Shown piece by piece: positions 17,158 to 25,923 of a stretch of 60,937 bases of DNA. The translations under genes were made by a program, and so were the position numbers. The notes below the pieces were generated by a model. It worked only from the letters and a program-made list of their open reading frames with translations, had not been told where the DNA came from and made no database searches. Location: contig DATKPC010000006.1 in assembly GCA_035524275.1 (NCBI GenBank), positions 1 to 60,937 on the forward strand. Reading direction: 5' to 3'. Position 1 is the first letter of the stretch, and every line of letters begins with the position of its first letter. Origin of the DNA: DATKPC01 sp035524275 (GTDB taxonomy: Bacteria; Pseudomonadota; Gammaproteobacteria; Burkholderiales; Burkholderiaceae_F).

Positions 17158-19293
17158 TCAATCCGCCAGTTCGAGCCCGAAGCGCATCACGGCCATCGCA
17201 AGGGGTCGCGGATCGCCGGGGACGTATTCGGCGCGCCCATGGTTCCAATCGCCGTAGTCGAACTCCAGCACGTTGACCCCCGCGCGGCAGTCAATCGTTT
17301 CGCGGACGTCGAGCGTGGCGGTGCTCGAGGCCGGCACGTCGGCGACGAGGTGGCGGACCGTCATGCCATTGAGCTTGACCGCGACCGACTGGCCCTTGAT
17401 GGGCAGCGCATTCCTCAAGCCGAGGTCGAGCCGAACGCGCCGCCGCGCATCGCCGGCCGCCGGCTGCACATAGAAAAGAACGCGCGTCGTCGATCCGAGC
17501 GCCCAGCGCCAGCGTTCCGCGCCGTTGCCTTCGAGCGGCGCGAGCCCGGAAGTCGCCACGTCGTCGCGCCCGGCCGCCGCCAGGACGTCGACGGGCAGGC
17601 CCGCGCGGTCCGTCCACGCGTGCGGTCGGGCCGCCCCGCCGCCGTCCGCTCCGGGCGAGCCCGACACCCCGGCCGGCTCGCGCCCCACGGTGCCCGCCGC
17701 CTCGAGATGCAGATCGAGACGCGTGCCGTCCAAGGATTCGAACTGCAGTTCCCGCAGCGTGCCGTCGTCCCCAAGGACAAGGGCCGGCAACGGCACATCG
17801 ATGTCGACCGGCGCCGTCCCCACGTCGAAGCGGGTCAGCACCGTCGCGCCCGACCGTACCTGGATCCGGTGCGGCGCTGCCGAATCCCGATCGTGGCCGG
17901 CAATCCTCATCACCAGACGGCTGCAATCCCCGCGCTGCGGGGCGCGCAGCGCAATGCTCGCCTTCGATCCCGCGGCGACCCAGGCGCCTGCGGCATCCGG
18001 CGTCCACCCGTCGACCACCAGCCGCCCCACGTCGATGGCTCGACAGTCGGCGCGAGCCAAGGTCGTTTCGAGGAGCGCCCGCGTCAATCCGAACTCGAGG
18101 TCATCCAGGTTGTTCGGGCTGCGATAGACGTCGCCGTCCGACTCCTCGATGACGAGGATGTCCGCCGACATGGCCTCCGACGCGGCATCGTCGCGCGTCG
18201 CCGGCGCGCCCGCGGATCGTTCGCCGTCGATCCGGATCGTTTCACGCCGGCTGAGCCGCGGATAGATCGCCAACCACCCCGGGGCCCAGGACAGCGGCGG
18301 CATCGCGTGGCCCATCGCGTAGACGAGCTGGTCGGAAAAGCTATCCCCGACGAGCACGACGCGCGGCAAGGCGTTGCCGCCACCGACGAGCGGGGAGATG
18401 TCGGGAAACGGTGCGGACCCCAGGAACCGGTCCCTCGAGACGATGTTCAGGATATCGACGATGTCGCGGTCGGCCCATTTCGCCGGGCCGACCGCGACAT
18501 TCGAGCAGTCGATCGGGTAAAGCTGGCGACCGAGGAGATCGGCTGCGCGCCGGGCGAGCTCGCCCGCGATTTGGCAGCCGCCGAGATAGCTCCAATGGAA
18601 GCTCGTCGCGGTGAAGAATGGCCAGGCGGCCGACGCTCTTCGCTCGCGTAAGTAGCGCTGCGAATTGACGACATGGACACCTTCGCGCTCCAGGATGTCG
18701 CCGTAGGTCACCGCGCGGCCGACGGCCTCGGACGCCGGGGCCACCAGGTAGGGCGCGACGAATTCCGGGTAGACGCGCACCTTCGGCACGGCGGGCACGA
18801 CGAGCAGGCGCACCCCCTTGCGTTCGAGCAGCACCTGCAGTACGCGGAGTCGACGTGCCGCCCTCGTGTACTCCGCCTCCACCTCGCCGCGGTGGAGGAT
18901 GTCGAAGTTCAGCCTCTGGATCGAGTCGACCGGATAGAAGCCGAACGACTCGGTCCAGACGTAGTTCTCGTTCGGTCGCGTCGGGAAGAGGCGCAGCCGT
19001 GCCTCGTTGTAGGCCAGGATGAGCGCGCGTCGCGTGCGCCCGAGAGCGTCCAGGAAGCACTGCTCGAGGTACGCCTGCCAGCGGCGCTCGCGCACGTCGA
19101 TCCACGCCGCCGCCGGCCGGGGCACGTCGCGTCGCCGCTCCTGGACGACGCCTGACCGGGTCCAGCGCTCGCCAATGACGCCGAGGGCGATCAGCCCGAC
19201 CGCGACGCAAGCGAGCGCGAACGCCGATCCTTTCCCGGAGCGGGGTGCCGCGGCCACGCCGATCGGCTCCGTCGCGGCGGCTCGGCGGTTCAA
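17158..19293 (-). CDS. AlgJ/AlgX-like SGNH-fold protein with C-terminal beta domains
   Basis: A 711-residue protein with an N-terminal membrane anchor (about 24-44), then an AlgX/AlgJ-type SGNH region: NENYVWTESFGFYP, FFTATSFHWSYLGG with His233, and VLVGDSFSDQ with the nucleophile Ser318. In AlgX/AlgJ the residue two before the His is normally Asp (DxH); here it is Ser231. After about residue 400 come two beta-rich modules (about 405-520 and 590-711), much longer than AlgJ. Next to an MBOAT gene the likely role is periplasmic O-acetylation of the glycan. Its ATG overlaps the end of the upstream membrane-protein gene by 4 bases. Confidence 0.8.
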   Translation of the reverse strand: MNRRAAATEPIGVAAAPRSGKGSAFALACVAVGLIALGVIGERWTRSGVVQERRRDVPRPAAAWIDVRERRWQAYLEQCFLDALGRTRRALILAYNEARLRLFPTRPNENYVWTESFGFYPVDSIQRLNFDILHRGEVEAEYTRAARRLRVLQVLLERKGVRLLVVPAVPKVRVYPEFVAPYLVAPASEAVGRAVTYGDILEREGVHVVNSQRYLRERRASAAWPFFTATSFHWSYLGGCQIAGELARRAADLLGRQLYPIDCSNVAVGPAKWADRDIVDILNIVSRDRFLGSAPFPDISPLVGGGNALPRVVLVGDSFSDQLVYAMGHAMPPLSWAPGWLAIYPRLSRRETIRIDGERSAGAPATRDDAASEAMSADILVIEESDGDVYRSPNNLDDLEFGLTRALLETTLARADCRAIDVGRLVVDGWTPDAAGAWVAAGSKASIALRAPQRGDCSRLVMRIAGHDRDSAAPHRIQVRSGATVLTRFDVGTAPVDIDVPLPALVLGDDGTLRELQFESLDGTRLDLHLEAAGTVGREPAGVSGSPGADGGGAARPHAWTDRAGLPVDVLAAAGRDDVATSGLAPLEGNGAERWRWALGSTTRVLFYVQPAAGDARRRVRLDLGLRNALPIKGQSVAVKLNGMTVRHLVADVPASSTATLDVRETIDCRAGVNVLEFDYGDWNHGRAEYVPGDPRPLAMAVMRFGLELAD

Positions 19294-21566
19294 TCCGATC
19301 CCTCGAACTTCAGGTCCTGGACCATGAACTTCGCCTCGCGCGGGTCCGTGCCCGATAGCCTATGGGCCTCGCCGTCCACGGCGATCCGCACGACATAGGT
19401 CGCGTTTCCGCCGGCAAGCCGCACGCGCGGGTCGGCGAAATGCCCCCAGCCGCCTGGCACCGCCCTGTCGTATTCGGCAATGGTCTCCGTCTTGCCGTCG
19501 GCGATCCGCGAGATCGCGACACGCAGGTGGCGCGTATCGCTTACGGCGGCGAGGTAGTCGAAGCCCAGCGCGGCCGATGCAACCGACCCCACGACATGGA
19601 AGCGGTATTCCACGGCATCGCGAACCCAGTTCCATGTCTTGGTCCCATCGCTCTCGGCTTCATAGGCTCCGTCGATGCGGTCCAGCACCAGGGAAGCGAA
19701 CGGCGCCGCGCGGATGTAAAAAGGGCCGACGCGAGCCAGCGGATTCTCGGTCCCGTCGCGCGCGCGCTTCAGTTCGACCAGCCAGTCCGCCACGCCGATC
19801 GGCACACGCCGTTCGTTGGGCGGCAGGGTGCCGGCGATGTAGCCGTCGTCATCGTACGAACTCGCGACCTTTCGGTCCCAGAGCACGTAGGCGACCATCT
19901 GCCGCAACTTGTGATGCTCGCCGCCGATGGCGAGGTAGACGGTCTTGTTCTTCGGGATGGCATCGAGTCTCGACCGCAGTTCCAGCATCTCGCTGAAGGG
20001 CGACCATGCGCGCATCGCCTCGTCCTGGAACTGCTTCGTGTAGAGCTCCGGGATGACCCCGACGTAGGCCACGGCACCGGCGGCGATTGCGGCAACCAGT
20101 GCCAACGCGGCAGCCCCGCCCACCCAGCGGCGGCGCATGATCAGCCATCCCAGGCACGCGGCCAGCAACGAGAGATTGAACAGGGTCGCCCATTTGGCAA
20201 TCTTGAACTGCAGGAACGTGTAGCCGACCTCCCCGTCGTGGCCTGCCGTGAAGTACCGGAACTTCAGGAACGCGGCAGCGAAGACGGCATCGGCACAAAG
20301 CAGAAAGATCACCTGCAACCTGCAGCGCCGGCGCCGAAGGAGAATGGCGACGACGCCGATGATGACGAGGAGCACGACGGCGAAGACCCATCGACTCAGC
20401 AGGTCGTCGGCCGCAAGCCCGCCATCGAATGCCGACTTCATTCCGAAAGAGTGCGCCAGGAACTGAATCGGCGTCCATCTCACCGGCCATCCGAACCGCA
20501 AGTCGCCGCTCGAGGCACTAAATGCAGTCCCGACGACACTGCGAAGGATGCGGACGGACTCGACGTTGACAATCGCCGCGACTTCGACGGCCAGGATGAT
20601 CAAGGTTCCGAGCATCGCGAGCCGGCGCTGCGCCTGCGTCACGCAGGTCACGACGACGAAGAGGCCGACGATCGCGACGACGACCGGCAGCATGTCGTTG
20701 TAGCAGACGAGAAACGCGGCCAGCACGACGGCCGCGGGAAACGCCCGGGCGATCCGAACGCGCATCAGCGCGGGCGCACGCAGTGCGTCGGCGCAGAGAC
20801 CTGGCACCATCGCGACGATCGCGCCAAGGAATGTCAGGCCAAACGTCTGCGGCAGAAATCCGTATTCCGCGCCGAAGGCGTACCCGTTGAGCGTATACGC
20901 GGGGAGCAGGCACGTCGCGAGGCAGACAAGCGGCCGGAGCGGCAGGATCTGCCGCACGACGGCGCCGACGCCGAGGCAGCCGACTGCGAACACGAAACCC
21001 AGCGTCGGCAGGTACGCGTCATAGGACCAGTCCAGCGCGAAAAGCGACTGAACGAAGGCGAGAAAGAACGAGCCGCCCATCCGATAGCCGTGGATCTGGT
21101 AGACGAGAACCTGCGTTTCCGTCGGGTAGAATCCGCTCGCCCGTGCCGGTTCGGAGTACGCGTGCACCTGCAGCCACTGGCTGTGAACGAGGTAGGTGAA
21201 CGTGTCATTGAACGGGTTGAAGGCGTCGAAACGAAGGGCGGGAGCGAGGATCGGCAGCGCGGCAAGAAGGCCAAACGCGCACAGGCGGGTCCAGTCGCGG
21301 ATCAGTTCACGACGGCGGGGATCGGCGGCGATCCCCGCGACCAGCAGCGCAAGCGCGAGCGGGGCCGACGTGATCGGGTTGAACGCGAATAGCCAGCCAT
21401 GCACCGTCGCGACCAGCACCCATACCGCCAGGCCCAACGCTGGCGCCAGGTAGAGGCCTGAATTGCGCCGAAGTACCCCGGGCAGCAGCCTCAGCAATCC
21501 ACGACCGACCGCCGTCGCCAGGAGAAGCAGGATCGCGACGATAGGCAACGAAACGAGGAACATCAT
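19290..21566 (-). CDS. Large polytopic membrane protein, GT-C-like, unknown function
   Basis: A 758-residue protein with about 12-14 hydrophobic helices in the first 520 residues and a soluble, probably periplasmic, C-terminal domain of about 230 residues. The first large loop (FDAFNPFNDTFTYLVHSQWL) resembles the acidic first extracytoplasmic loop of GT-C glycosyltransferases. No family is recognised with certainty. Candidates are a lipid-linked-sugar-dependent glycosyltransferase acting outside the membrane, or a polymerase-like protein. It is the first gene of the minus operon, overlaps the AlgJ-like gene by 4 bases, and so is tied to O-acetylation or periplasmic decoration. The C-terminal end (PREAKFMVQDLKFEG) is beta-rich like that of its neighbour. 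Confidence 0.7.
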   Translation of the reverse strand: MMFLVSLPIVAILLLLATAVGRGLLRLLPGVLRRNSGLYLAPALGLAVWVLVATVHGWLFAFNPITSAPLALALLVAGIAADPRRRELIRDWTRLCAFGLLAALPILAPALRFDAFNPFNDTFTYLVHSQWLQVHAYSEPARASGFYPTETQVLVYQIHGYRMGGSFFLAFVQSLFALDWSYDAYLPTLGFVFAVGCLGVGAVVRQILPLRPLVCLATCLLPAYTLNGYAFGAEYGFLPQTFGLTFLGAIVAMVPGLCADALRAPALMRVRIARAFPAAVVLAAFLVCYNDMLPVVVAIVGLFVVVTCVTQAQRRLAMLGTLIILAVEVAAIVNVESVRILRSVVGTAFSASSGDLRFGWPVRWTPIQFLAHSFGMKSAFDGGLAADDLLSRWVFAVVLLVIIGVVAILLRRRRCRLQVIFLLCADAVFAAAFLKFRYFTAGHDGEVGYTFLQFKIAKWATLFNLSLLAACLGWLIMRRRWVGGAAALALVAAIAAGAVAYVGVIPELYTKQFQDEAMRAWSPFSEMLELRSRLDAIPKNKTVYLAIGGEHHKLRQMVAYVLWDRKVASSYDDDGYIAGTLPPNERRVPIGVADWLVELKRARDGTENPLARVGPFYIRAAPFASLVLDRIDGAYEAESDGTKTWNWVRDAVEYRFHVVGSVASAALGFDYLAAVSDTRHLRVAISRIADGKTETIAEYDRAVPGGWGHFADPRVRLAGGNATYVVRIAVDGEAHRLSGTDPREAKFMVQDLKFEGSD

Positions 21567-21768
21567 GCCCCGGCACCGTTGTCGCAGGCCGCGTCACGGA
21601 GGCTCCACGGATCGTCGGTCATGAGAACTTTCGAAACTCGCCTCGAAGGCGGCTTGCGCCTCGGCGCCCTGCCACGGCAGCGCCCGGTCCGCCGCCCGCC
21701 ACGGTATCCGTGGCGCACCGGGCCGACTGCGACACGGGTTGGACGCGGCCCGCACAAGCGACCGGCGC

Positions 21769-21798
21769 TTGCTCGACGACGGATTGCGCCATTATATG
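21769..21798 (+). promoter_or_regulatory. Candidate sigma-70 promoter for the GT2 gene
   Basis: TTGCTC (21769-21774), an 18-base spacer and TATATG (21793-21798), in the roughly 300-base gap between divergent genes. A transcript starting just after it would exclude the upstream in-frame ATG at 21710 and fit the GTG start at 21869. Nothing else was recognised in 21567-21868. Confidence 0.35.
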
Positions 21799-21868
21799 CA
21801 ACGCGTCGTATCTCCTCGAGGTCGACGCGTCCACGCCACGTCATACTTCGCAAGATGGGGACCAAGTC

Positions 21869-22804
21869 GTGCTGATCAGTTTCGTTTTCTCATTCCGCAA
21901 CGAGGAGGAGAACATCCCCGAACTGGTTCGACGGGTGAGTGCGGCCGCGTCCCTGATCCCGGACAGCAGCTACGAATTGATCTTCGTCAACGATGCCTCG
22001 AGCGACCGCTCCGTGGAACTGTTGACGGAACTGCAGGCGCGGCAGCCGATCAGGATCATCACCATGTCGCGTCGTTTCGGCGTCACGCCGTGCGTCATGG
22101 CGGGCCTTGCGCACGCCAGGGGCGACGCCGTCGTCTACATGGATTCGGATCTTCAAGATCCGCCGGAACTCGTGCCGCAGATGGTCGAAAAGTTCCGCGA
22201 CGGTGCCGACGTGGTCCATACGACGCGGACGCACCGCGACGGCGAGAGCGCGTTCAAGATGTGGCTGACCCGACGCGCCTACCGCGTCATCAATTTCTTC
22301 TCGGACATCAACCTTCCGGAGAACACCGGAGACTTCAAGCTGCTGTCGCGCAAGATCGTCGACCAGATCCTTGCGTTGCCGGAATACGATCCCTACATGC
22401 GCGGACTTTCGATCTGGGTCGGGTTCCGACAGGAATTCATCTACTATCGGCGTGAAGCGCGCTTCGGGGGCAGGACCAAGATGCCCTTGATTGGCAAGGG
22501 CCCGATCCGCGAATTCATCCGCGGGCTGACCGCCTTCTCGGCCGCGCCGCTCTACATCTCGTTCTTCCTCGGCCTCGCGACGAGCCTCGTCGCCGTCATC
22601 CTGATCGTCTACGCCCTGGCGACAAAACTTCTAGGCGTGGCGGCCGAGGGCGCGTCCAGCGTCCTGATCGCGGTCGCATTCTTCGGCGGCGTCATCCTGA
22701 TGACGAACGGCATCATGGGTCTCTACCTGGCGCGCATCTACGACGAGTCGAAGGGGCGGCCGCGGTACATCATCCGCAACATCGCTGAACCGCCCGCGCG
22801 TTAG
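21869..22804 (+). CDS. Membrane-anchored glycosyltransferase family 2 (GtrB/polyprenyl-phosphate hexosyltransferase type)
   Basis: GT-A enzyme (311 aa) likely to transfer a hexose from a nucleotide sugar to polyprenyl phosphate. It opens with FVFSFRNEEENIPELVRRV, has FVNDASSDRS, the metal-binding region DSDLQDPPELVPQM, and the GtrB-type block LPENTGDFKLLSRK. Two C-terminal hydrophobic helices (about 235-300) anchor it. The GTG at 21869 is chosen because family homology begins there and a purine-rich GATGGGGA precedes it; an upstream ATG at 21710 would add 53 unrelated residues. A lipid-linked sugar made by it could be the donor for the divergent GT-C-like membrane protein. Confidence 0.88.
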   Translation: MLISFVFSFRNEEENIPELVRRVSAAASLIPDSSYELIFVNDASSDRSVELLTELQARQPIRIITMSRRFGVTPCVMAGLAHARGDAVVYMDSDLQDPPELVPQMVEKFRDGADVVHTTRTHRDGESAFKMWLTRRAYRVINFFSDINLPENTGDFKLLSRKIVDQILALPEYDPYMRGLSIWVGFRQEFIYYRREARFGGRTKMPLIGKGPIREFIRGLTAFSAAPLYISFFLGLATSLVAVILIVYALATKLLGVAAEGASSVLIAVAFFGGVILMTNGIMGLYLARIYDESKGRPRYIIRNIAEPPAR

Positions 22805-22821
22805 CTGCGCGCGCGGGCAGG

Positions 22822-22866
22822 GGAAAGGCCGGGCAGAGGAAAGGCCGGACAGGAAAGGCCGGACAG
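22822..22866. repeat. Short tandem repeat, 3 units
   Basis: Three copies of GGAAAGGCCGGRCA (14-16 bases each) lie between the convergent ends of the GT2 gene and the VTT-domain gene. No function is apparent. Confidence 0.8.
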
Positions 22867-22901
22867 CCGGGCGGCCGACCGCGGCATCCGGCGCCGCCGC
22901 T

Positions 22902-23540
22902 TCAATTGCGCTCCGCGGATACCCCCTCCTCCCTGGCCGCGACCTCGGCGCGTCGCAGGCGATGCTGTACGGCCATCCAGATTGCGACAAGGCCCGTCGC
23001 CACGCACATCCCGGCGACGACGTACCCGTGGACGCGATGCAACATGACCGCCTCGCGGGCCATCGCCCCGCTCGTCACCAGGACCGCCTGCAGCGGGAGT
23101 GCGGCGAGGTAGGTCGTGACCAGGTAGGTTCGCGGATTCATCCCGGTCAGCCCGAAGACGTACCCGATGCTCGAGGCCGGGACGAGCGGATTGCCCTGCA
23201 TGAGCAGCACCGACTTCCACCCCATCGAGAACACCCACTTCATCGCCTCGCTCGAGCGGCGAATGAACCGCGAGCGGGTGATGAAACGCGCCGCGTGGCC
23301 CGCCACGACGGTCCGACCGATGAAGAAGGTGGCCGCCGACGCCAGCAGCGCGGCGCCCGAGGAGATCGCCAGGCCCGGCCAGACTCCCCACAGCGCGCCC
23401 GCGATGACCGTGAACGGCGAGCACGGCAGGAAGAAGACGGCGAACGCCACGTGCAGGGCGACGTAGGCCGCGACGAGCAGCGGGCTGCCGTCATCGAAAT
23501 TCGCGAGGAGCGACTGCACGAACTGCAGGGATGCTGCCAT
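22902..23540 (-). CDS. VTT-domain (TVP38/TMEM64, DedA-related) membrane protein
   Basis: Inner-membrane protein (212 aa) with about five hydrophobic segments and the VTT/SNARE-assoc signature region FFLPCSPFTVIAGALWGVWP followed by GAALLASAATFFIGR and a later GNPLVPASSIGYVFGLTGM. Members of this superfamily are implicated in lipid and polyprenyl-phosphate handling across membranes. It is the last gene of the long minus-strand run, 58 bases after the SDR gene, so a role in recycling or translocating the lipid carrier used by this locus is possible, but this is inference. Confidence 0.82.
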   Translation of the reverse strand: MAASLQFVQSLLANFDDGSPLLVAAYVALHVAFAVFFLPCSPFTVIAGALWGVWPGLAISSGAALLASAATFFIGRTVVAGHAARFITRSRFIRRSSEAMKWVFSMGWKSVLLMQGNPLVPASSIGYVFGLTGMNPRTYLVTTYLAALPLQAVLVTSGAMAREAVMLHRVHGYVVAGMCVATGLVAIWMAVQHRLRRAEVAAREEGVSAERN

Positions 23541-23598
23541 GTCGACGGCGGCCGGCCGGCGCGCCCCATGCCGCGCCGGAATCCGAGCCGCGCGCGCC

Positions 23599-24537
23599 TC
23601 AGACGTTGCCGTACTTCGCGTTGCGCAGGATCGTGTAGCCCTTGATCAACTCGCGGATCCCTTCATCCAGCGAATGCGCCGGGCGGTAGCCGGTCGCCTC
23701 GATCTTCGCGTTGGAGACGATGTAGTTGCGCTGGTCCGGGTCCTTACCCACCGGCGCCTCCAGGAACAGGAAGTCGGGAACCTGCTTCTTGATGTGCTCG
23801 CACAGTTCGCGCTTGGAGACATTGGCGTCCGAGAGGCCGACGTTGTAGATCTGCCCGCGCATGCGATCGCGGTTCTCCAGCGCGTGGAGGAAGGCCCGTG
23901 CGACATCGCGGACGTGGATGTAGTTGCGCTTGAAATGGCTCTCGAACAGCACCACGAAGCGGTCGGTGCATGCGCGATAGGTGAAATCGTTGACCAGGAG
24001 GTCGATCCGCATCCTCGGCGACATCCCGAAGACCGTCGCAAGGCGGAAGCTGACGGCATTCGGGTGCTGCATCAGCCGGTGCTCGACCTCGACCTTCTCC
24101 TTCGCGTAGAGCGAGATCGGGTTCAGCGGCGATTCCTCGGTGCAGAAATTGTCCTTGTCGCCCGAGCCGTAGGCGCTGTTGGTCGTCGGCATCAGGATCA
24201 GCTGGTCCTTGCTGACCAGGTCGAGCATGCTGACGATCGCATCCCGGTTCGTGGTCGTCGCGCCGACCGGATCCTTGGCGCACAACGGGGCGCCGACCAG
24301 CGCCGCGAGCGGAATGATGACGTCCGCGTCCTTGATCAGCCTCGACACGGCGGATGCCATGCGGACATCGCCGCGAACGACATTGAAATTCGGATCGGCG
24401 CAGACGTCCGCAAGGCTGTTCTGCCCGAACATGAAGCTGTCGATCACGGTGACCTTGTGGCCCGCCCGAAGCAGTTGCGGAACCAGGATGGAACCGAGAT
24501 AGCCGGCACCGCCGGTGACGAGGATTCTTTGGCTCAT
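23599..24537 (-). CDS. NAD-dependent epimerase/reductase (extended SDR) of the GDP-heptose module
   Basis: Extended SDR (312 aa) with RILVTGGAGYLGSILVPQLL, a serine-bearing TTNSAYG, and YAKEK (YxxxK). Blocks such as NYIHVRDVARAFLHALEN and YNVGLSDANVSK mark it as a nucleotide-sugar epimerase or ketoreductase. It is placed directly after gmhA, hddC and the ColD-like gene, so it is the natural candidate for the finishing 4-keto reductase and/or epimerase of the special sugar. Substrate not determinable. The start at 24537 (MSQRILV) is chosen since upstream sequence lacks homology. Confidence 0.82.
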   Translation of the reverse strand: MSQRILVTGGAGYLGSILVPQLLRAGHKVTVIDSFMFGQNSLADVCADPNFNVVRGDVRMASAVSRLIKDADVIIPLAALVGAPLCAKDPVGATTTNRDAIVSMLDLVSKDQLILMPTTNSAYGSGDKDNFCTEESPLNPISLYAKEKVEVEHRLMQHPNAVSFRLATVFGMSPRMRIDLLVNDFTYRACTDRFVVLFESHFKRNYIHVRDVARAFLHALENRDRMRGQIYNVGLSDANVSKRELCEHIKKQVPDFLFLEAPVGKDPDQRNYIVSNAKIEATGYRPAHSLDEGIRELIKGYTILRNAKYGNV

Positions 24538-24571
24538 ATGCGCGTGGAGATCCGGTAGGGGGTTGGAAGGG

Positions 24572-25153
24572 TCAATCGAACAGGGCAAGCTCGACAGCCT
24601 CGCAGAGCGTATGCGCCAGCACGATGTGCAGTTCCTGGATCGTCGCCGTCGCGTGGCCGCAGGCGACGATGCAGACGTCCGCCAGCGATCGCACGGCGCC
24701 GCCGTCGTGGCCGCTGAACGCCACCGACGACATCCCGATCCGCCGGCTGGCGTGGAGCGCGGCGACGATGTTGGCCGAATTGCCGGACGTCGTGATCCCG
24801 AGGAAGACGTCCTTCGTGGTGGCCTTGCCCTCCAGCTGCCGCGCAAAGACCTTTTCGAAGCCGTAGTCGTTGCCGATGGCCGTCAGGACCGAACTGTCCA
24901 CGGTCAGCGCCTCGGCCGGCAGCGGCGCCCGATCACGCGCCAGTTTGCTGACGAACTCCGCCGCCAGGTGCTGCGCATCGGCCGCGGAGCCGCCGTTGCC
25001 GGCGATGTAGAGCCGTCCACCCGCCCGGTACCGGTCGACGACGAGCCCGACCGCGCGAGCGAACTCGGCGCGGCGGTCCGCCATGCCGAGAAACGCTTCC
25101 TTTGCCGCGATCGAGGAGCGGAAGTTGCGTTCGAGAAGTGCGTCGTGGTCCAT
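24572..25153 (-). CDS. gmhA: Sedoheptulose-7-phosphate isomerase
   Basis: SIS-domain isomerase (193 aa) converting D-sedoheptulose 7-phosphate to D-glycero-D-manno-heptose 7-phosphate, the entry to both ADP- and GDP-heptose. Motifs: AGNGGSAADAQHLAAEFVSK, TSGNSANI, and the C-terminal ATATIQELHIVLAHTLCEAVE with the metal and substrate-binding Glu/His. The start at 25153 (MDHDALLERN) fits family length; the frame further upstream is within hddC. It is the only gmhA in the window, so it may feed the LPS-core heptose genes at 44006-46451 as well as the GDP branch. Confidence 0.95.
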   Translation of the reverse strand: MDHDALLERNFRSSIAAKEAFLGMADRRAEFARAVGLVVDRYRAGGRLYIAGNGGSAADAQHLAAEFVSKLARDRAPLPAEALTVDSSVLTAIGNDYGFEKVFARQLEGKATTKDVFLGITTSGNSANIVAALHASRRIGMSSVAFSGHDGGAVRSLADVCIVACGHATATIQELHIVLAHTLCEAVELALFD

Positions 25154-25166
25154 GGTCGTGCGCAGG

Positions 25167-25871
25167 TCAGGCGGCAAGCACCTCCGCGGCGCGGAGGTAG
25201 TCGGCGGGCACGCCGATATCGATGAATCGGCCGTCGATTTCCAGGCCGTAGAGCGCGCCACCGGCGGCGTCGACGGCGGGCATTATGTCGTCCTCCAGCG
25301 AAGCACGCGATCCGGCGCGCCACGGGAGCGCCGCGAGGCCGGCCGTATCGACGAGATAGACACCGCCGTTCGCGAGGCGGCCCGGGGTGCCGGCACCGGA
25401 CTTCAGCGAGACGATGCGCATGTCGGCGTCCACTTCCATTCCCATGTAGCGCCCGGCCTCGTTCGCCCGGAACAACGCGACGGTCCAGGCCGCGCCCCGG
25501 CCGCGATGGAATTCCCGCAGGCGCGGCAACCCGACTTCGAAGAACGTGTCGCCATTGATCAGCAGGAACTCGCGCTCCGACGACAGCAGCGCCGCGGCGA
25601 GCAGCAGGCCGCCGCCCGTGCCGAGCGGCGTCTCCTCGACCGCATAGTCGACCCGGATCCCGCGATACGACGCGCCGAAGTGCCGCTCGATGATCTCGCG
25701 ACGGTAACCGACGGAAAGCACGATTCGGTCGATTCCCTGCCCGATCCAGTAGTCGAGGAGCCATTCCAAGAACGGGCGGCCCGCCACCGGCGCCATCGGC
25801 TTCGGCAGGTCGGGGACCACGCTGCGCAATCGCGTGCCCAGCCCGCCAGCGAGAACGACGACCGCGGTCAT
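25167..25871 (-). CDS. hddC: D-glycero-alpha-D-manno-heptose 1-phosphate guanylyltransferase
   Basis: Sugar-nucleotidyltransferase (234 aa) that would convert D-glycero-alpha-D-manno-heptose 1-phosphate and GTP into GDP-heptose. Motifs: AVVVLAGGLGTRLRSVVPD, LPKPMAPVAGRPFLEWLLDY, ETPLGTGGG and INGDTFFEV; the compact size is typical of HddC. Context settles the assignment: gmhA is 13 bases downstream, and the kinase hddA is three genes upstream. Without the context a glucose-1-phosphate nucleotidyltransferase-like enzyme would be possible. Confidence 0.88.
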   Translation of the reverse strand: MTAVVVLAGGLGTRLRSVVPDLPKPMAPVAGRPFLEWLLDYWIGQGIDRIVLSVGYRREIIERHFGASYRGIRVDYAVEETPLGTGGGLLLAAALLSSEREFLLINGDTFFEVGLPRLREFHRGRGAAWTVALFRANEAGRYMGMEVDADMRIVSLKSGAGTPGRLANGGVYLVDTAGLAALPWRAGSRASLEDDIMPAVDAAGGALYGLEIDGRFIDIGVPADYLRAAEVLAA

Positions 25872-25923
25872 CGCGAGCCCGCGCCGGCGGTACGCGCCGC
25901 TCCGACCCGAGGCGCCCGACGCA

